Shown piece by piece: positions 22,801 through 35,300 of a stretch of 64,000 bases of DNA. Origin of the DNA: Formicarius rufipectus (taxonomy: Eukaryota; Chordata; Aves; Passeriformes; Formicariidae). The notes under the pieces were generated by a model. It made no database searches. It was not told the origin of the DNA and was given only the letters and a program-made list of their open reading frames with translations. The stretch lies in contig VXAU01002430.1 in assembly GCA_013399695.1 (NCBI GenBank), forward strand, positions 126,007 through 190,006, read 5' to 3'. The position numbers and the translations under genes are program-made. How positions within the stretch are numbered: position 1 is the first letter of the stretch; each line of letters opens with the position of its first letter.

Positions 22801-23817
22801 TTGCACAAAGTCAGGACTGAAAAATGAATTTACTACAAGATATGTGCATGTATGAAGGGGGGAGGAAGTACAAAGGACAAGAGTCTTTTTTAATGATGTT
22901 GTTGGAACCGTACAAGGGGAAGGAACTGCTTTCAGGATGTACCTGGCAATTGTTTGCAGTGGCAAGAGGCTGCTGCTGATTTAGTAGCTCTGCTGAAGCA
23001 TTTTCAGAGAGAGCTCTTTCAGGCTCCAACAACTTATCCAACAACTACACCAAAAATTTATGGTTTGCACCCATAAAGGAAACTTGGAGGAAAACACAAG
23101 GAAAGGAGTTACCATAGAGAGGAATCTGTGTGTCCAGGAGGACAAAAGTACCTATGAGAGAGGGTGTTTTTCAGCTGACAGTACTTCAGAGAAATGCAGA
23201 GTCAGGCTGTTCTGGAGAAGGTAAGTTCCATGGTAGTTTTCTGGGCTGGCTGGTTTGGTTTTGCCTTTTCACCTGGTGTAGGTCACAGTCACCAGGTGTT
23301 TCCGGGTTCTCAGGCTGTCCCAGTAACATGGACAAATATGTATTTGTGGCATGTTTTGCTTTGCCTTACATTTCCAATCCTCTTTTCCAAGCCTCTTCCT
23401 TACACTATTTTTTCTCTCCTCACCCAGATTTCTTCATCCTCCCATTCAAGGCTGAATTCTTCTCTTTTCCTTTTCATGTCACCGAGGCAAACAGAGTCTA
23501 TTTTAGATCTTGTTCATTAATGTATCGAGGCATCTCACTTTGTATTACTTCCATATCTTGATGTTATCTAAAGCTTTTTATATAGTAAGAGAGAAATTAC
23601 AAGGTTCATAATTTCCCTCATACATGTAACAAAGATGATAAAGCATGAAATTGCAGAGCTGTGACTGATTTTCTATAGAAGTTCAACAACTTGCAGCAGC
23701 TCCAGCAGAGATGGGGCTGGATTTGGGCTGTGCCTTTAGGTCTGTGCTGATGTGGATCTGGGTGTGGACATGTCTGGAATTAGAAACTTGTGTAGGTCTT
23801 TTATATGAGTCAAATAC
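22801..23817. other. Unique non-coding sequence, nothing recognised
   Basis: Unique sequence up to the next CR1 copy. A possible 46-bp microexon (23175-23220, plus) has a strong donor but no partner and is not called. Confidence 0.35.
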
Positions 23818-24272
23818 GTGTCAGAGGAGGGCACAGAGATGCTCCAAGGGCTGGAGCCCCTCTACTCTGGAGCCAGGTGGGGAGAGCTGGGGGGGCTCAC
23901 CTGGAGAAGGGAAGGATCCAGGGAAACCTGAGAGCCCCTTCCAGGGCCTAAAGGGGCTCCAGGAGAGCTGGAGAGGGACCTGGGACAAGGGATGGAGGGA
24001 CAGGACACAGGGAATGGCTGCAAACTGCCAGAGGGCAGGGATGGATGGGATATTGGGAAGGAATCCTTCCCTGGGAGGGTGGGCAGGCCCTGGCACAGGG
24101 TGGGCAGAGAAGCTGTGGCTGCCCCATCCCTGGGAGTGTCCAAGGGCAGGTTGGACAGGGCTTGGAGCACCCTGGGCTGGTGGGAGGTGTCCCTGCCCAT
24201 GGCAGGGGGTAGCACTGGATGAGATTTACAGTCCCTTCCAACCCAAAGCATTCTATCACTCTGATTCTATAA
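23818..24272 (+). mobile_element. CR1 LINE 3' fragment (plus orientation)
   Basis: The longest forward CR1 copy here. It runs from the AGGAGGGCACAGAGATGCTCC region through GGGACCTGGGACAAGGGATGG, GGATATTGGGAAGGAATCC, the AGAGAAGCTGTGGCTGCC block and TCCAACCCAAAGCATTC. It ends in the octamer-like tail ATTCTATCACTCTGATTCTAT. It is truncated at the 5' end and contains no coding sequence. Confidence 0.93.
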
Positions 24273-27200
24273 ACACATCACACTTGGGTGAAAAGCAATA
24301 TTAAAACACCAGGTAAAACTCTTTGGAGAGGATGCAGCATGTCTGCAGCAGATCTGGAATTACACAGCAATTTTGTAAAACACCAGACAGCTCTTTATTA
24401 TGTCCTGTTTGGACAAGCAGATGAAAGAAGGGATTCATTTCACCCCCATCTGCAAAATCCAGCTTGGAGGAATAAACCCTGAGCAAGAAACCTCTGATTC
24501 TTTGTGCACCTGCCTAGGACAAAAGTACCACAGCACTGCCTTTACTTCTGGGCTTTCAAACACATCTTGCTTTTGACCAGGCTACGGACAGAGCAGGTGG
24601 AATGGCTGGCTGGACCTTCCTGGGGAGAATCTCAGCTCCTGCATTCATGGAAATGAAGGAAACACAGCTCCTCCCAGGGCCAAAGTCACTCAAAGAACAG
24701 TAACTCAGGTGTTGGACAGAAAAGGCACAATCAGCCTCTTCAAACATATCCCTGAGGAACATGGACCTGCACTCCTTCCAGCGTCCCACTGAAGGCCAGG
24801 TGAAATGAAATCTTTCCAGTTAGTAATGACTCACCCAGTTTCTCCTGCACTGCTGGTGTGAGACAATTACAGATGCTTCAGTGGTGTTGGGGTCCCATCC
24901 CAAATGTCCATGGCAAGGACATTCCAGCAGCCCAATGCCCTCAGTCCTGCTCTCAGCAGCAGTGTTGATGAGGCTTTGCAGCTCACCAAAGTCAGCCCCA
25001 GACCTGAAAGAGCCATTGCCACTGTGGGGTCTGTCCTCGGAGATTCCTCTCCCTAAGGCAGATTCCAGGGAATACAACATCCCTATCACATGTCCCAAGG
25101 GTGGCAACCCCATCTCTGCCCATTCCCTTGAACATCCAAATCCCTGAGGGTAACTTTTCCTGTCACTCACCCCACAGCACTCTAGGCAACAGTGAGCCTT
25201 TAAAAGAATAAAGTTTTAAAAATCAGAATGAATTTGAAATTATGAAGTCTTTGTGCCACCCTGCCTAATGTTCCACCACGCAGCGATGAAGGTGCCTCAG
25301 TCTTGAGGCGGGTTTTGGACACTGGACAGCACAGGTGCTGTTGTGCAGGAGCTTTCCAGGGGCACCTCAACCCCCATCACACCCTCACCCTCACACTCTC
25401 CCATCTTCCCTGTGCCAAACTGACCTGGTCACAGTCATGGCACCCACAGAAGGGTCGGGAATTTTGCTTCACAAACTGCCACTTCATTTTCAGGACTCCC
25501 AGACAAGCTGGCTGTTGTCTCACATCCCACCACACCTTTGGGCTGTTCTCTTCCCATCACTGTGCTCGAGGAGCCACAGGGGCCTGGAAGACCCATGGAA
25601 AGTCTGGACAAGCCATGGAAGCCCAGCCCAGTAACGGCACACACCGCTTAAGTTCCGCTATGTTACAAATCCATCCTTATTTAAATATATGCATGGGCAA
25701 ATATTTTTGGAAAGTTCCAAGCACGTCCTCTAGCATGGTATTGTCTTCCAAAAGCTGTGGATTTCACTAAATCATTTTTACTGCCCCAGTTTTGAAGGAA
25801 GTATAATTATTGTAGGCACAAAATCCGGCGGTGCTCCGAGGGCACCACTGCACGTGGAGCTGTGCAGGGCTGTGACACAGGGGCTGCTGGCATTGCTGGG
25901 CACTGCCATTTACTGTCATCAACTTGTTTTAGTGTGTCTCATAAGGGAACTTAAATCATGCAATGACAGGTTTTGATTTCCTTACTTTCGGAGCAAGTGT
26001 GGAAATCGGGTGAGCTCGGGAAGGCAACGCGGTGTGTGAGCGTGGCAAGGAGATGGCAAACCAAGCCTCCCTCATGCCAGCCTTGCATAGAAACTCTAAG
26101 TCTAGAAATCTCCTTAAGAAAACTATCATTGAGAAAGTCCAGTCTTGCTTTTCTTATAATACTGCCTTGCCTAAGAGACTTAGTTATGCCCTTGGATTCT
26201 GGGTGTCTCAAATACACATCCCTGTCTCAGAGCTGAACATCACAGACACTAAGACATTGCACACACTGAGACATTCATTGCCCAGCTGAATCCAGGCTAA
26301 TGCATGGCATTTATTCCCTAAAAGCATTCAGAGGAGAAAGGAAAGAGCAAACCAAGTAAACCCTAATGTTGCACAAGAATTAAATACACACAGTCTATCC
26401 TACTTGGTATTTTCCTCCTTTGCAGTCCATAACCAGCCAGGCAGAGAGCCCCAAGGTCCTTCACTCCCAGTGCTGAGTGAAGGCTGGGCTGGTAACTCTG
26501 TGATCCCTTAGAATTTGCCCCTGTCTGTGATATCTGGGAGTCAGCATCTCTGCCTGTTCTGCTGTCACACCTCTTGTTCAGGTCTCTGCTATGATAATCT
26601 GCCCCTGCTCAGCTCCAGATAACACAATGCATTCCCTCTTCTACTTCCCGAGCTTATTTGCAGACGTAGCCAGCCCTAAGAAGCTTTAAATGTGTATTAC
26701 ACTGCAGGAAAAAGCCCTGTGGCCCACCAAGGAGAGGGCTGGAAAACCAGTTTAGATTTGCAAAGCAGTTGGTATTAAAATCCTGGAGGACTTAGCATTG
26801 CCCTTGCCATGCACCTGGAGCCCTGTGAATAAAAAAGGAGCCCTGGTAATTCTGCTAAAAGATGAAATCCCATCATTTCTGCAGAATAAACAAAAACAAG
26901 CCCAATGCATTAGCTATGCAATACTTCCCAGCACCACAGTCTGAATGCATCATTAAAGGCAGATTTTACCCATGAAAAGTGTTTTTAAAAAGTCATAAAT
27001 ACACAAAACTTTACGTATTCCTTTCATTTCATTCCTACATCCTCTCTGTGGGAGGTGGACTCAGATTAAGTTGGTATAGCCAATTCCTTCAGCTCCAGGA
27101 AGCTGGAGCCCTATTCCTTACAGCTCACTTATTGTATATTGTGCTCTAAACTACATCCTACCTGCAAGTGTAAAATTTGGGAGTATAAATCTATGATGTT

Positions 27201-28420
27201 CACAGATATTAGAAATGAAAATAAATAAGGAGCAGCTAGAATGTCATCTCACTGTGGGCACATGGGGTTCACATTCCCATTTCCAGGTCCTAAGGCACAC
27301 AGCAAGGCCAGTTGTCTCATTTTTCTCCCCTGAAAGGCTGATTTATTACAAAATTCAGCTGGAATCCTCCATGCTCAAACCTAAGGTGGCTTTATTAGTT
27401 ATATGAGGAGCTGTTTCTGAAGAAGGGGCACAGCACCAAGGAAGTGAATGTGCAGTTACTGGGGAGAACATCTCTGCTGGCCCAGTCTTGACAAAGCAGT
27501 GTTGCCTTGTCCCTCTTCCAGCTGAGGAACCATCACCATCAGTTTGAGGAAGGACCAAACTGCAGCTTGGTATCCCAGCTGCTGGTAGGGTGATGCTCTA
27601 AGGGAGGCAAAACAACCCTCACATCCAAATTAAACCTCAAGGAGGGGAACAAGAAAGTCACCTGCAAACATCAGAGTCCTGAGGGATATTAAAACAGGAG
27701 ACAACAGCCACAGTCAACAAGGTGTGGCCAAGTCTGCTTCCAGGGACAAACCAGAGCACCTAAGACTTCTTAGTGCTTTTGATTATATTCCAGAAACACT
27801 ATAAAAGAATGGGATTGAGTCTTCTCTCTGGCATCGTGGCTTTCAACTGTAAGTGATCCCCTCCCCTCGCTGCATGCAGAGTGGAAGGAATATGGAATAT
27901 GTCATTTTAGAAACATGTTTGTCAAGGACCTGGATCTTCTACAGACATTGGCCATAGTCATATATAGTCATATTTCCATTGCGTTCCTTGGGGGAAGATG
28001 CAGCTCAGTGCTAAAAGCTTTAGAAAATCTCACCTTTTGACTCAATTCTTGCTTTCCTTGTGTGCAGAACACTAAGATTTCAACTTTGCCTAAATCAGAG
28101 GAGATCAAAGTTCAGAGTCCCAAACCCAGGCAAATTGTTAGGAATGATTTTTTCTCCCAGTCCTTTAACAAGACAGACCTGGTGTCTTTAAAGTCTTCTG
28201 CCAAGGACAGATCCCCAGGGCTTTGATCCTCCTTTCCCTTATCTTAAGAACACCTCCACCAACAAACAATCCTGCCCTGTTGAGCAGATGTTCAATCCTG
28301 TGGAGCAGCTAAAGCAATCCCTGGAGCAGGGGCCTGACTAATTACTGCAGTTCCCTGTGCTGTGTGTGGGCACACAGACCATCAGCAACAGCCTTCTCCT
28401 GCCATCCAGTCCTGTTCCTT
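24273..28420. other. Unique non-coding sequence, nothing firmly recognised
   Basis: Long stretch of unique sequence. An AT-rich sub-block at 25640-25830 (ATTTAAATATATGCATGGGC and TATAATTATTG) may be another conserved element. Another AT-rich interval lies at 26860-27240. I see no exon with paired splice sites, no RNA gene and no repeat family. Confidence 0.35.
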
Positions 28421-28578
28421 CCACCCACCCTCTTCTTCCACCAAGCCACTCTCCTTCCTCTCAGCCCTCTCCTTCCATCCCCTCTCCTTCCATCCCCTCT
28501 CCTTCCATCCCCTCTCCTTCCACCCACTCTTCTCCCTCCTTCCACTCCTCTCCTTCCCCCCAGCCCTCTCCATGCCAC
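28421..28578 (+). repeat. Pyrimidine-rich minisatellite, 15-bp unit
   Basis: An almost pure C/T strand of about 150 bases. The core (about 28467-28528) is roughly four copies of TCTCCTTCCATCCCC, flanked by degenerate CTCCTTCC units. Its frames (proline/serine-rich on plus, arginine/glycine-rich on minus) are by-products of the repeat. Long mirror-like polypyrimidine tracts can form triplex (H-DNA), which would be consistent here but is untested. Confidence 0.9.
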
Positions 28579-28865
28579 TGAGCCCCAAACAAAGGCAGCA
28601 TTTTCTCAGCAGGCCGTGTTAGCCTGGGCCCCCTGCCACGGCTTCCCAGCTTCTGCAGGTAACTGGCTGCAGTGGAGACAAGCCTAACGTGGTTTCATAT
28701 GGAAACGAGCAGTAAATTATTAATATTAATAACATCTATAAACAACTGGTGACAACTTCAAGTGGTTTATTGTGTAGTAGGTACAAGGCATCTGTTCATT
28801 ATCATTTACCCGCAGCAACCCACCCGAGGAGCGGCTCAGAGCGTTCCACCCTGAGCTCGCCCCCA
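28579..28865. other. Unique sequence before the LTR-like block
   Basis: Unique sequence with an AT-rich patch at 28710-28745 (TTATTAATATTAATAAC). Nothing else is recognised. Confidence 0.35.
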
Positions 28866-28899
28866 GGGCTGAGAACATCCCAGGGTGCTGGGAAGGCAC
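28866..28899. repeat. 34-bp direct repeat, left copy
   Basis: The sequence starting GGGCTGAGAACATCCCAGGG and ending GGAAGGCAC is identical to 29641-29674. The sequence just left of each copy is also related (both have GAGCTC and C-rich spacers). Confidence 0.95.
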
Positions 28900-29640
28900 A
28901 TTGTATTGGTTTTAGTAGCCAGGACCAGTTTGGCACTGGGTGGGGGTGTGTTCTAAACCCTCTATGTCATTTTTCTCATGAACTGCTCACCATGGCCCAT
29001 TGGCAGCAGCTGCCCAGGGCACACCCCACCCCTCAGGGTACAAGCTGGGTGTGTAGGAACTTCTGTGAAGGAAGTTCTGCCTCCACACTCACCTGAGGGG
29101 TCATGTCTGCCCATGGGCCATCAGGGATCCCAAAAATATGCCATTGTTCACCTCGCAGAATAAATCACCCATTGTGAAAGTCTCGGCTCGGCTCTGGGGA
29201 AGGGACTGGGTGTTCCCAGCTGAGCCCAAGTGGATATAAGCTTGGGGTTTTGGGATGGGGGCTCTCTTCAGATCCAGAGGAGGAGCAGAGCCTCGACCAG
29301 ACTGAGACTGCCACCAGACTGCAACCATCATTTTCACCAACAGGTTTCTTGTTTTCTTTTAACTTTGAACTCAGGGGGCCCATGTGGTGCTCAGCACAGG
29401 GGTTGGTGAGCTCCATCCTGCTCGTGCCCCCCTGGGCTGGGCTGTACATCTGGTGTTTTTGTGGCACAAACGAATTTTCCTTCTGTCTCAGTGTATTTTT
29501 GTGATCTTTTATTAAATTGTTCTTCTGACTTGCAATCCTATTCTGAGTTGGATTCATTTCTCCTGCCAGTTTAACTCTAGACCAGCACACACGTGCACAC
29601 CCTGCACTGTGAGCTCGGGGCTCCCCCGAGCTCCCCTTCG
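28900..29640 (+). mobile_element. LTR-like block, probable solo LTR of an avian endogenous retrovirus
   Basis: The 741-bp interval looks like a retroviral long terminal repeat in plus orientation. A possible TGT start lies at 28903. A TATA-like GGATATAAGC lies near 29232-29241, followed by a GC-moderate R/U5-like part. A polyadenylation-type ATTAAA lies at 29511-29516 in a T-rich context, followed by sequence ending GCCAGTTTAACTCTAGACC. No gag, pol or env sequence is present, so it is at most a solo LTR. Exact ends and the target-site duplication are not certain, and the family name cannot be assigned by eye. Confidence 0.5.
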
Positions 29641-29674
29641 GGGCTGAGAACATCCCAGGGTGCTGGGAAGGCAC
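29641..29674. repeat. 34-bp direct repeat, right copy
   Basis: Identical to 28866-28899 and 775 bases away from it. Thirty-four bases is far too long for a retroviral target-site duplication, so it implies a local duplication or an inserted segment between copies. Confidence 0.95.
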
Positions 29675-31199
29675 CTTCACACCCCACAGTGTGACCCTGG
29701 CTGGGTGCTGCTCCTGTCCCTCCTGAGGTGGCAGAGATTCCACCTGTGGGAGTTGGTCTCCTGATGCCTGCCAGCTGTTCATGTGTCCCCAGGATGCTTT
29801 TAGGGCCAAAGTTGAGTTCCTGCAGCTGAGCGAGGAGCCCCAGGGAGGAAAAGGCTGTGAGAGGGATGGGTAAAAGGCACAGTGAGTGTGGGATTCTGCA
29901 AAGCACCGCTGGATGTTTAGTGTGTCAAAGCCAGAGTAAGCCGTGATGTTACAATTCTTCTGTCAAGGACAGTGATAAAAAACTCTCCTCGCTCCAAGCT
30001 CTGGGATTTACGGCACAGGTTTCCAACCTCCAGAGGCTAATTATATCCAGTCATCCTGCAGTGCACCCTGGGCAATGCTTTATGAAGTTAGCTTCATGTG
30101 GCTGAACACCCCTTACTTCACTGGCCTCTTGCTGTCAGGATGCAAAGACAGACTAGTACTTCATGTAGCAATTTTTAAATAGGAGTGGATGATTTTTCAA
30201 GTAATTATTAGCAAAAACGTCAAACAGAAAGGCAGAGGCTGGCTATCCTACTGAGAGGAACCACTGAGGCAGAAAATATGTGCCAGAGCATGGAGTGGGA
30301 GCTGCACTGAGCTCGCTGTCAGACAATGTGCTTTATCAAACCAGGAACACAACACCAGGCTGCTCATAATGCCTCCTTTAATGAGCCGGCCCGGCCGCCG
30401 TGCTCGGCTGTATTCACATAAACACAGGAGCTTTTCAGCAACCCATTTTAATCTCATTTCCTCATCTGAGAAGGGCCCGGGAAACCCAACACTTTCAAAA
30501 AAATTGTTTTTTAATTGTTGTTGGCAACCTCATCTGCTACCTTCAAAGGACAAGTTAATGGTACCTAAACAGAGAGCAGTGACACCGCAGCGAGTGGGGG
30601 GAGCTGCTCCTCTCCCTCCATCTCTCACAAAGACCAATTCTCAAATTACCAGATGTTTTCGTAATCTTTTTGAAAAAAAAAAAAAAAAAAAGTCAAGTTC
30701 TTCCTTGAAGGCAGAGGGGGAATGACAACACCCAGCCTGCAGAGCAGAGCTGTGGCAGGAGCGGCTTTGAAGGGGAGCTCTGCAAGTGGAGCCGCCCGCC
30801 CAGGAGCTCCGAGCAAGCCACGCAGGATGGGACTTCCCTGGACTGCACAAGGTGGAGAGGAATGAGCTCTGAGGTCCAAACACCAGCGTTCAGCCAGGGA
30901 TTTCTGCTGTCAGTGAATGCTACAATCCCCCCACGTGCAAATGGAGAAACCAGCTCATCCTGCCCTTCCTTCTGCCCCCTCATTTGCTCTGGTGGCTTTG
31001 CAAGGGTTTTTGGACATGGATCAGTCTTTTTTCTGTGTTTAGTGATGATACCTGAAGATTATCTGCACATAAATGACCAATCATGGCAGTGCTCTTATCA
31101 GCTGGCCACCAAACCTTGGTCACATCTCACCTTTCTGGAATTACCTTCTGTATTGGGCTGCATAGAGAACCTGAACTAGAAACCTTTGGGGAAATTAAG
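29675..31199. other. Unique non-coding sequence, nothing recognised
   Basis: Unique sequence containing a 19-base poly(A) at 30673-30691. No exon, RNA gene or repeat family is convincing. Confidence 0.35.
30673..30691 (+). repeat. Poly(A) run, 19 bases
   Basis: Uninterrupted A homopolymer. No retrocopy attached. Confidence 0.9.
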
Positions 31200-31258
31200 G
31201 CACAGAATCACAGAACCATAGAATAGTTTGGGTTGGAAGGGACCTTAAAAATCATAGG
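31200..31258 (-). mobile_element. CR1 LINE extreme 3' end (minus orientation)
   Basis: Begins CACAGAATCACAGAACCATAG, then TTTGGGTTGGAAGGGACC and TTAAAAATCATAGG. This is the reverse complement of the last 55 or so bases of a CR1, including the octamer tail. It abuts a forward CR1 copy only a few bases to the right. Confidence 0.9.
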
Positions 31259-31263
31259 TCAAA

Positions 31264-31478
31264 GAATGAGACAAGTCCTTCCCTGGGAGGATGGGCAGGC
31301 CCTGGCACAGGGTGGGCAGAGAAGCTGTGGCTGCCCCATCCCTGGGAGTGTCCAAGGGCAGGTTGGATGGGGCTTGGAGCAGCCTGGGCTGGTGGAAGGT
31401 GTCCCTGCCCATGGCAGGGGGGTAGAAATGGATAATTTCACAGTCCTTTCCAACCCAAACCATCTTCTGATTCTAGAA
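31264..31478 (+). mobile_element. CR1 LINE 3' fragment (plus orientation)
   Basis: Runs from TGAGACAAGTCCTTCCCTGG through the AGAGAAGCTGTGGCTGCC block and TTGGATGGGGCTTGGAGC to TCCTTTCCAACCC and TTCTGATTCTAGAATG. It faces away from the minus-strand CR1 tail at 31200-31258, so both 3' ends point outwards. Confidence 0.92.
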
Positions 31479-31943
31479 TGTAACCCAAATAGATTTAGCA
31501 GTGAAGGTACAACAACTGTTCTTTTATAAAAGGCTTCAGGAAATGGGAGGAAAAACCCAACCCCACAGAGAGCTGCAATAAAGCTCATTGTGCACATCTC
31601 CAAAGGTACAGCCACACATACCTCAGCAATCCAGCTGTGCTACATCTGGGCTTTCAGAGCAAGCCTGCATTTCAGTCAGGTCATTCTGGGTGTTCCAACT
31701 ATCTGTGTATCTGCAGAAATATCTGAGCTACAAAGAACTGCTCAGTTCATTAACAGTCCCCTCTTTGAAGCTCCATCCAATTTTAGCAGCTGAAACCCTG
31801 GAGGTGGCTCAGGCTGGTAAATCCCAGGCAGGTCTGTGGTGTCTGTCCAGCTCAGGGCACATCAAAAGGAAGCTCAGTGCCATTTGGGGTTGTGGAACAA
31901 GTTTGGAAGTGTGGCATTGCTTAGCTTACAGTCAACTGCTGAA
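31479..31943. other. Unique sequence between CR1 copies
   Basis: Short unique interval. Nothing recognised. Confidence 0.4.
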
Positions 31944-32325
31944 TTCCACAGAATCACAAGATAGCCTGAGCTGGGAGGGACCATCAAAGATCATGGAGCC
32001 CAACCCTCAGCCCTGCACAGAACCAGCCCCAAGAGTCAACCCCTGTGCCCCAGAGCATCAGCCAAAGGCTCCTGGAGCTCTGGCAGCCTCGGGGCTGTGC
32101 CCACTGCCCTGGGGAGCCTGGGCAGTGCCCACCACCCTCTGGGGGAAGGACCTTCTGCTGAGATCCCACCCGACCCTGCCCTGCCCCAGCTCCAATCCAT
32201 CCCTGGGTGCTGTCCCTGCTCCCCACCCAGCAGAGATCAGTGCCTGCCCCTCCTCTGCCCCTCCCCAGGGAGCTGTCCCTGCACTGAGGTGTCCCCTCAG
32301 TCTCCTCTTCTCCAGGCTTTTTCCA
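31944..32325 (-). mobile_element. CR1 LINE 3' fragment, second subfamily (minus orientation)
   Basis: Begins at the 3' end with CACAGAATCACAAGATAGCC and GAGGGACCATCAAAGATCATG, then GCCCAACCCTCAGCCC. It runs through a C-rich body to CAGTCTCCTCTTCTCCAGGC, a typical upstream CR1 segment in reverse. The body differs from the short CR1 copies at 16.8 or 31.3 kb, so it belongs to another subfamily. A 249-codon plus-strand frame overlapping it is an antisense artefact. Confidence 0.85.
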
Positions 32326-35300
32326 AAATGCTGCTGATTCCCATTCAGCAGAAGTTTGCTCCCACCTGACCTGAGCTAGACCAAAGTCACTCAGACTGAA
32401 ACACAAATGTCCATAAAGGCAGCACTGCCTTAATCACTTCTTTTCAATTCAATCCTAAATCAAGCCTTAAAGTGTTGATTTTCTCAGTACCTAATTTTTA
32501 AAACAGAGATTTGCAAGGGATTGTCCATCTGCAGTAAGAGCATCCAGGTACCTCCCTGGTTCCTGAATGGAGATGCTTCAGAGGAAAAGCAGATGCCAGG
32601 TCAACTGTTCCTGAGGATTTGGTTTATGATCAGTTACAAGTTTGGCCTTCCAAAATTATCTCAGCATGGACTGTGCTGGACTAGTAAAAACCCTTCTGGA
32701 AAGGAGACATGCATTTTGGAGAATGACTTGACCAACCTGGAGATTTTGGAAAACAACACCTGGTGTCTCCCTTGTCTGGAGCTGGCACCAGGCATGGCAC
32801 ACACGGGCAGGGGAGGTGAAACCTCCCTCAAGGCAAAATGTCACGAGAAACACCATGAAAGCACATGACTTAGACAGGAGTTGCCAACTTCAGGCATGTA
32901 TGAACATGTGGGACAGGTTCCTTTGAGCCACCATCTCCTGCCCCTCTGGGTTTCCTGCTGGTGTGACTGCCCTCTGCGTTGGGAAAGGAAACCCACCTGA
33001 GGCACGGCCTGAGGAGCAGCAAGAATCAGGCAGAGCAGCCAAGCGAAGAGCTACTGGAAACTTATGATGAAGCATAAATTTTTCAAAAGCCCATAAAGAA
33101 TTCAAACAGTCCAGCGTTGCACAGAAAGCAGTGGAAGCAGGTGCTGGAGTCAGTCACACACGTGGTTGCACATCAGCATGGGGAGATGGGGATAGATCAA
33201 CACAGAGCACACCTTGTACACTAGGGGTAGACATGAGTTTTCCAGGGGGAAAGAAAAACAAAAGGAAAGGCCAAAAAAAAAAATCAAGCTTTGTCCAACT
33301 GTGGCCATTCATCAGGAAAAAAAGACTGGAAGGCAGTCAAGGCTCCAGCTCTTCACATTATTATATCCCTGACATAAAAATGACAACAGACGAGTCGGTG
33401 CCAGCAAAGCCAGTCCCAAAGCAGCAGAGGGTCCCTGGCACCCGTAACCTCCATCCTTTTGAAGTCTGTCATCTCACAGAGCCTCTCTTTCTGCCCTTCT
33501 AGCTGTTTATATGACACAAACCACTTTCTGGATGCAAGTCCCAGCCCTCTCACATCTCACATCTCGAAGAATTAACCTGAGGAGGAAACTGTCAGACGAG
33601 GCTGACTGGAACTCAGCCCCGTTCCAGCAACGCTCAGGAGGAGCTAACACCTTCCTGCAGAGTGGCAAATTAATGGCTTACAACTGGAATGATCCATAGC
33701 AATCTGCAGCCAAGACCTTTGCCAGGCACCAGGACTTTATTGCTGGTCCATAAAAGCGCCTCCTGAGGCTCTGGGAGCACCAAGGGCCACCAGCCGAGCC
33801 GTGGGCAGGTTGCAAAGAGCTCCCAGAGCTACAGCAGGTGGGCATCAGGGGTTGGGGGGGGTAAAAACAACCTGGGAAGAGTTGGTTTTACTCTGCCACT
33901 TCGCAGAGACACCCACCCGCCCATCCACACTCATCCCCCACCATCCCACAACACAGACCCCCTTAGGAACCGCTGCCATCCCCCACTTGTGGACCCCTCC
34001 TGGCCCTGCCCTGTCTGTGGTGTGTCCTGTGACTCTGGATCAAAGGGATTTGGTATGTTCCTCCTAACACAAGTCCTGCTGCAAGACACCAAAAGCCTCC
34101 AAGAAAGTCCAGAGTTGGGTTTCTGGGGAATGGCACAATGGCATGTGGGGACACTCCCCTGACCCTGCTCTCTGCTTTCTGCCACTGATGCCTCTGAGAT
34201 TTCTTAAGTTGAGGACATCAGCTTTGTACTTAAAGTTTCCCATTAATCTTTCTTCAAAAAATATTGTCCCCTCACCATCGGGAAGTCTCGCCACATTCAG
34301 TTCAACTTCATCCTATAATTTATTTCTCCTGCAAAACTCTACTTTTACAATATTTATGGCTGCAAACTTCAACTGAAGTAAAACAAAGAGAATGAAATTA
34401 GGAAGTTCAGTCTTAAATTCTGTTGTGTTGTCTAATAAAGTCATGAAAATGTTGGGAGAGACAAAAGCACAAAACTGAGGCTTTGGTGGCCAGTGCTGTT
34501 TGTGGAGGTTGCCAACACCATTTGAGATGAGTGGAGAGGCACCAATATCTCTGCAGAAGATGCCTTTGCTGCCTGAAAGAGCTCTTCCTGCCTGCATCAG
34601 GACACAGCTCTGCCCTCTCTCCTTCCCAGTGTATTTGGGTAAGACTCTACAAGGCTCAGCAGACCTTGTGATGAGGGTCATGCTATGCTGTTGTAGATGT
34701 TACAGAAGAACATGTCAAGGCAAAGAGAAGAGAATGGATGAGCTGGGTCAAGAACGGATGTCTGGCTTGCTTGGTAAGGCTATTTGGCAAGGGCAGGTGG
34801 GATTGCTGAGTGGTCAGCAGATCCCCAAGGGATCAGAAATGACCCCTTTCACTTCCAGTGCTCCTCACAGCTCCCAGGATAGCTCCTCTCCAACATACAG
34901 CACCTACAATTATTTCTGTCCAACCCAACACTGCGGCGCACTCGGCCAGGGCACGGACACGACTGGGACACTCCCAGGAAACTGGACAGGCACAGAAACC
35001 CCCAGGAGGACACCCTGGGCTTCAGCACACACAGAATCATCAATGTCACGATGAGAGAAAGCACTTCATGTCCAATGACATCAACCATCCTTGTCAGGAT
35101 CGTGACGTTCGTTCCCTTGTTGCTGACCTGGAAAGCGAAATATGCCCTTGACATCCGACCCAAGCAAATGTGAAGGCAATTTTACTGACAGCAGGAATAA
35201 AATAAAGTCTCCCTGACAGGCCTAGGGAGAGGGGGAAGAGATGGAGTGGTTCATGCTATCCTCTGTTAGCTAAACCCCTTTGGACTTTGCTTCCACCTCA

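Noticed and set aside
23175..23220. Possible 46-bp plus-strand microexon with GAAG|GTAAGT donor.
   Set aside because: The pyrimidine tract is short and interrupted by G, and no partner exon is visible. A strong donor alone is common by chance over 64 kb.
29165..29809. 214-codon minus-strand frame.
   Set aside because: It runs antisense through the LTR-like block and has no retroviral motifs.
31588..32337. 249-codon plus-strand frame.
   Set aside because: It overlaps a reversed CR1 fragment and reads the element antisense.
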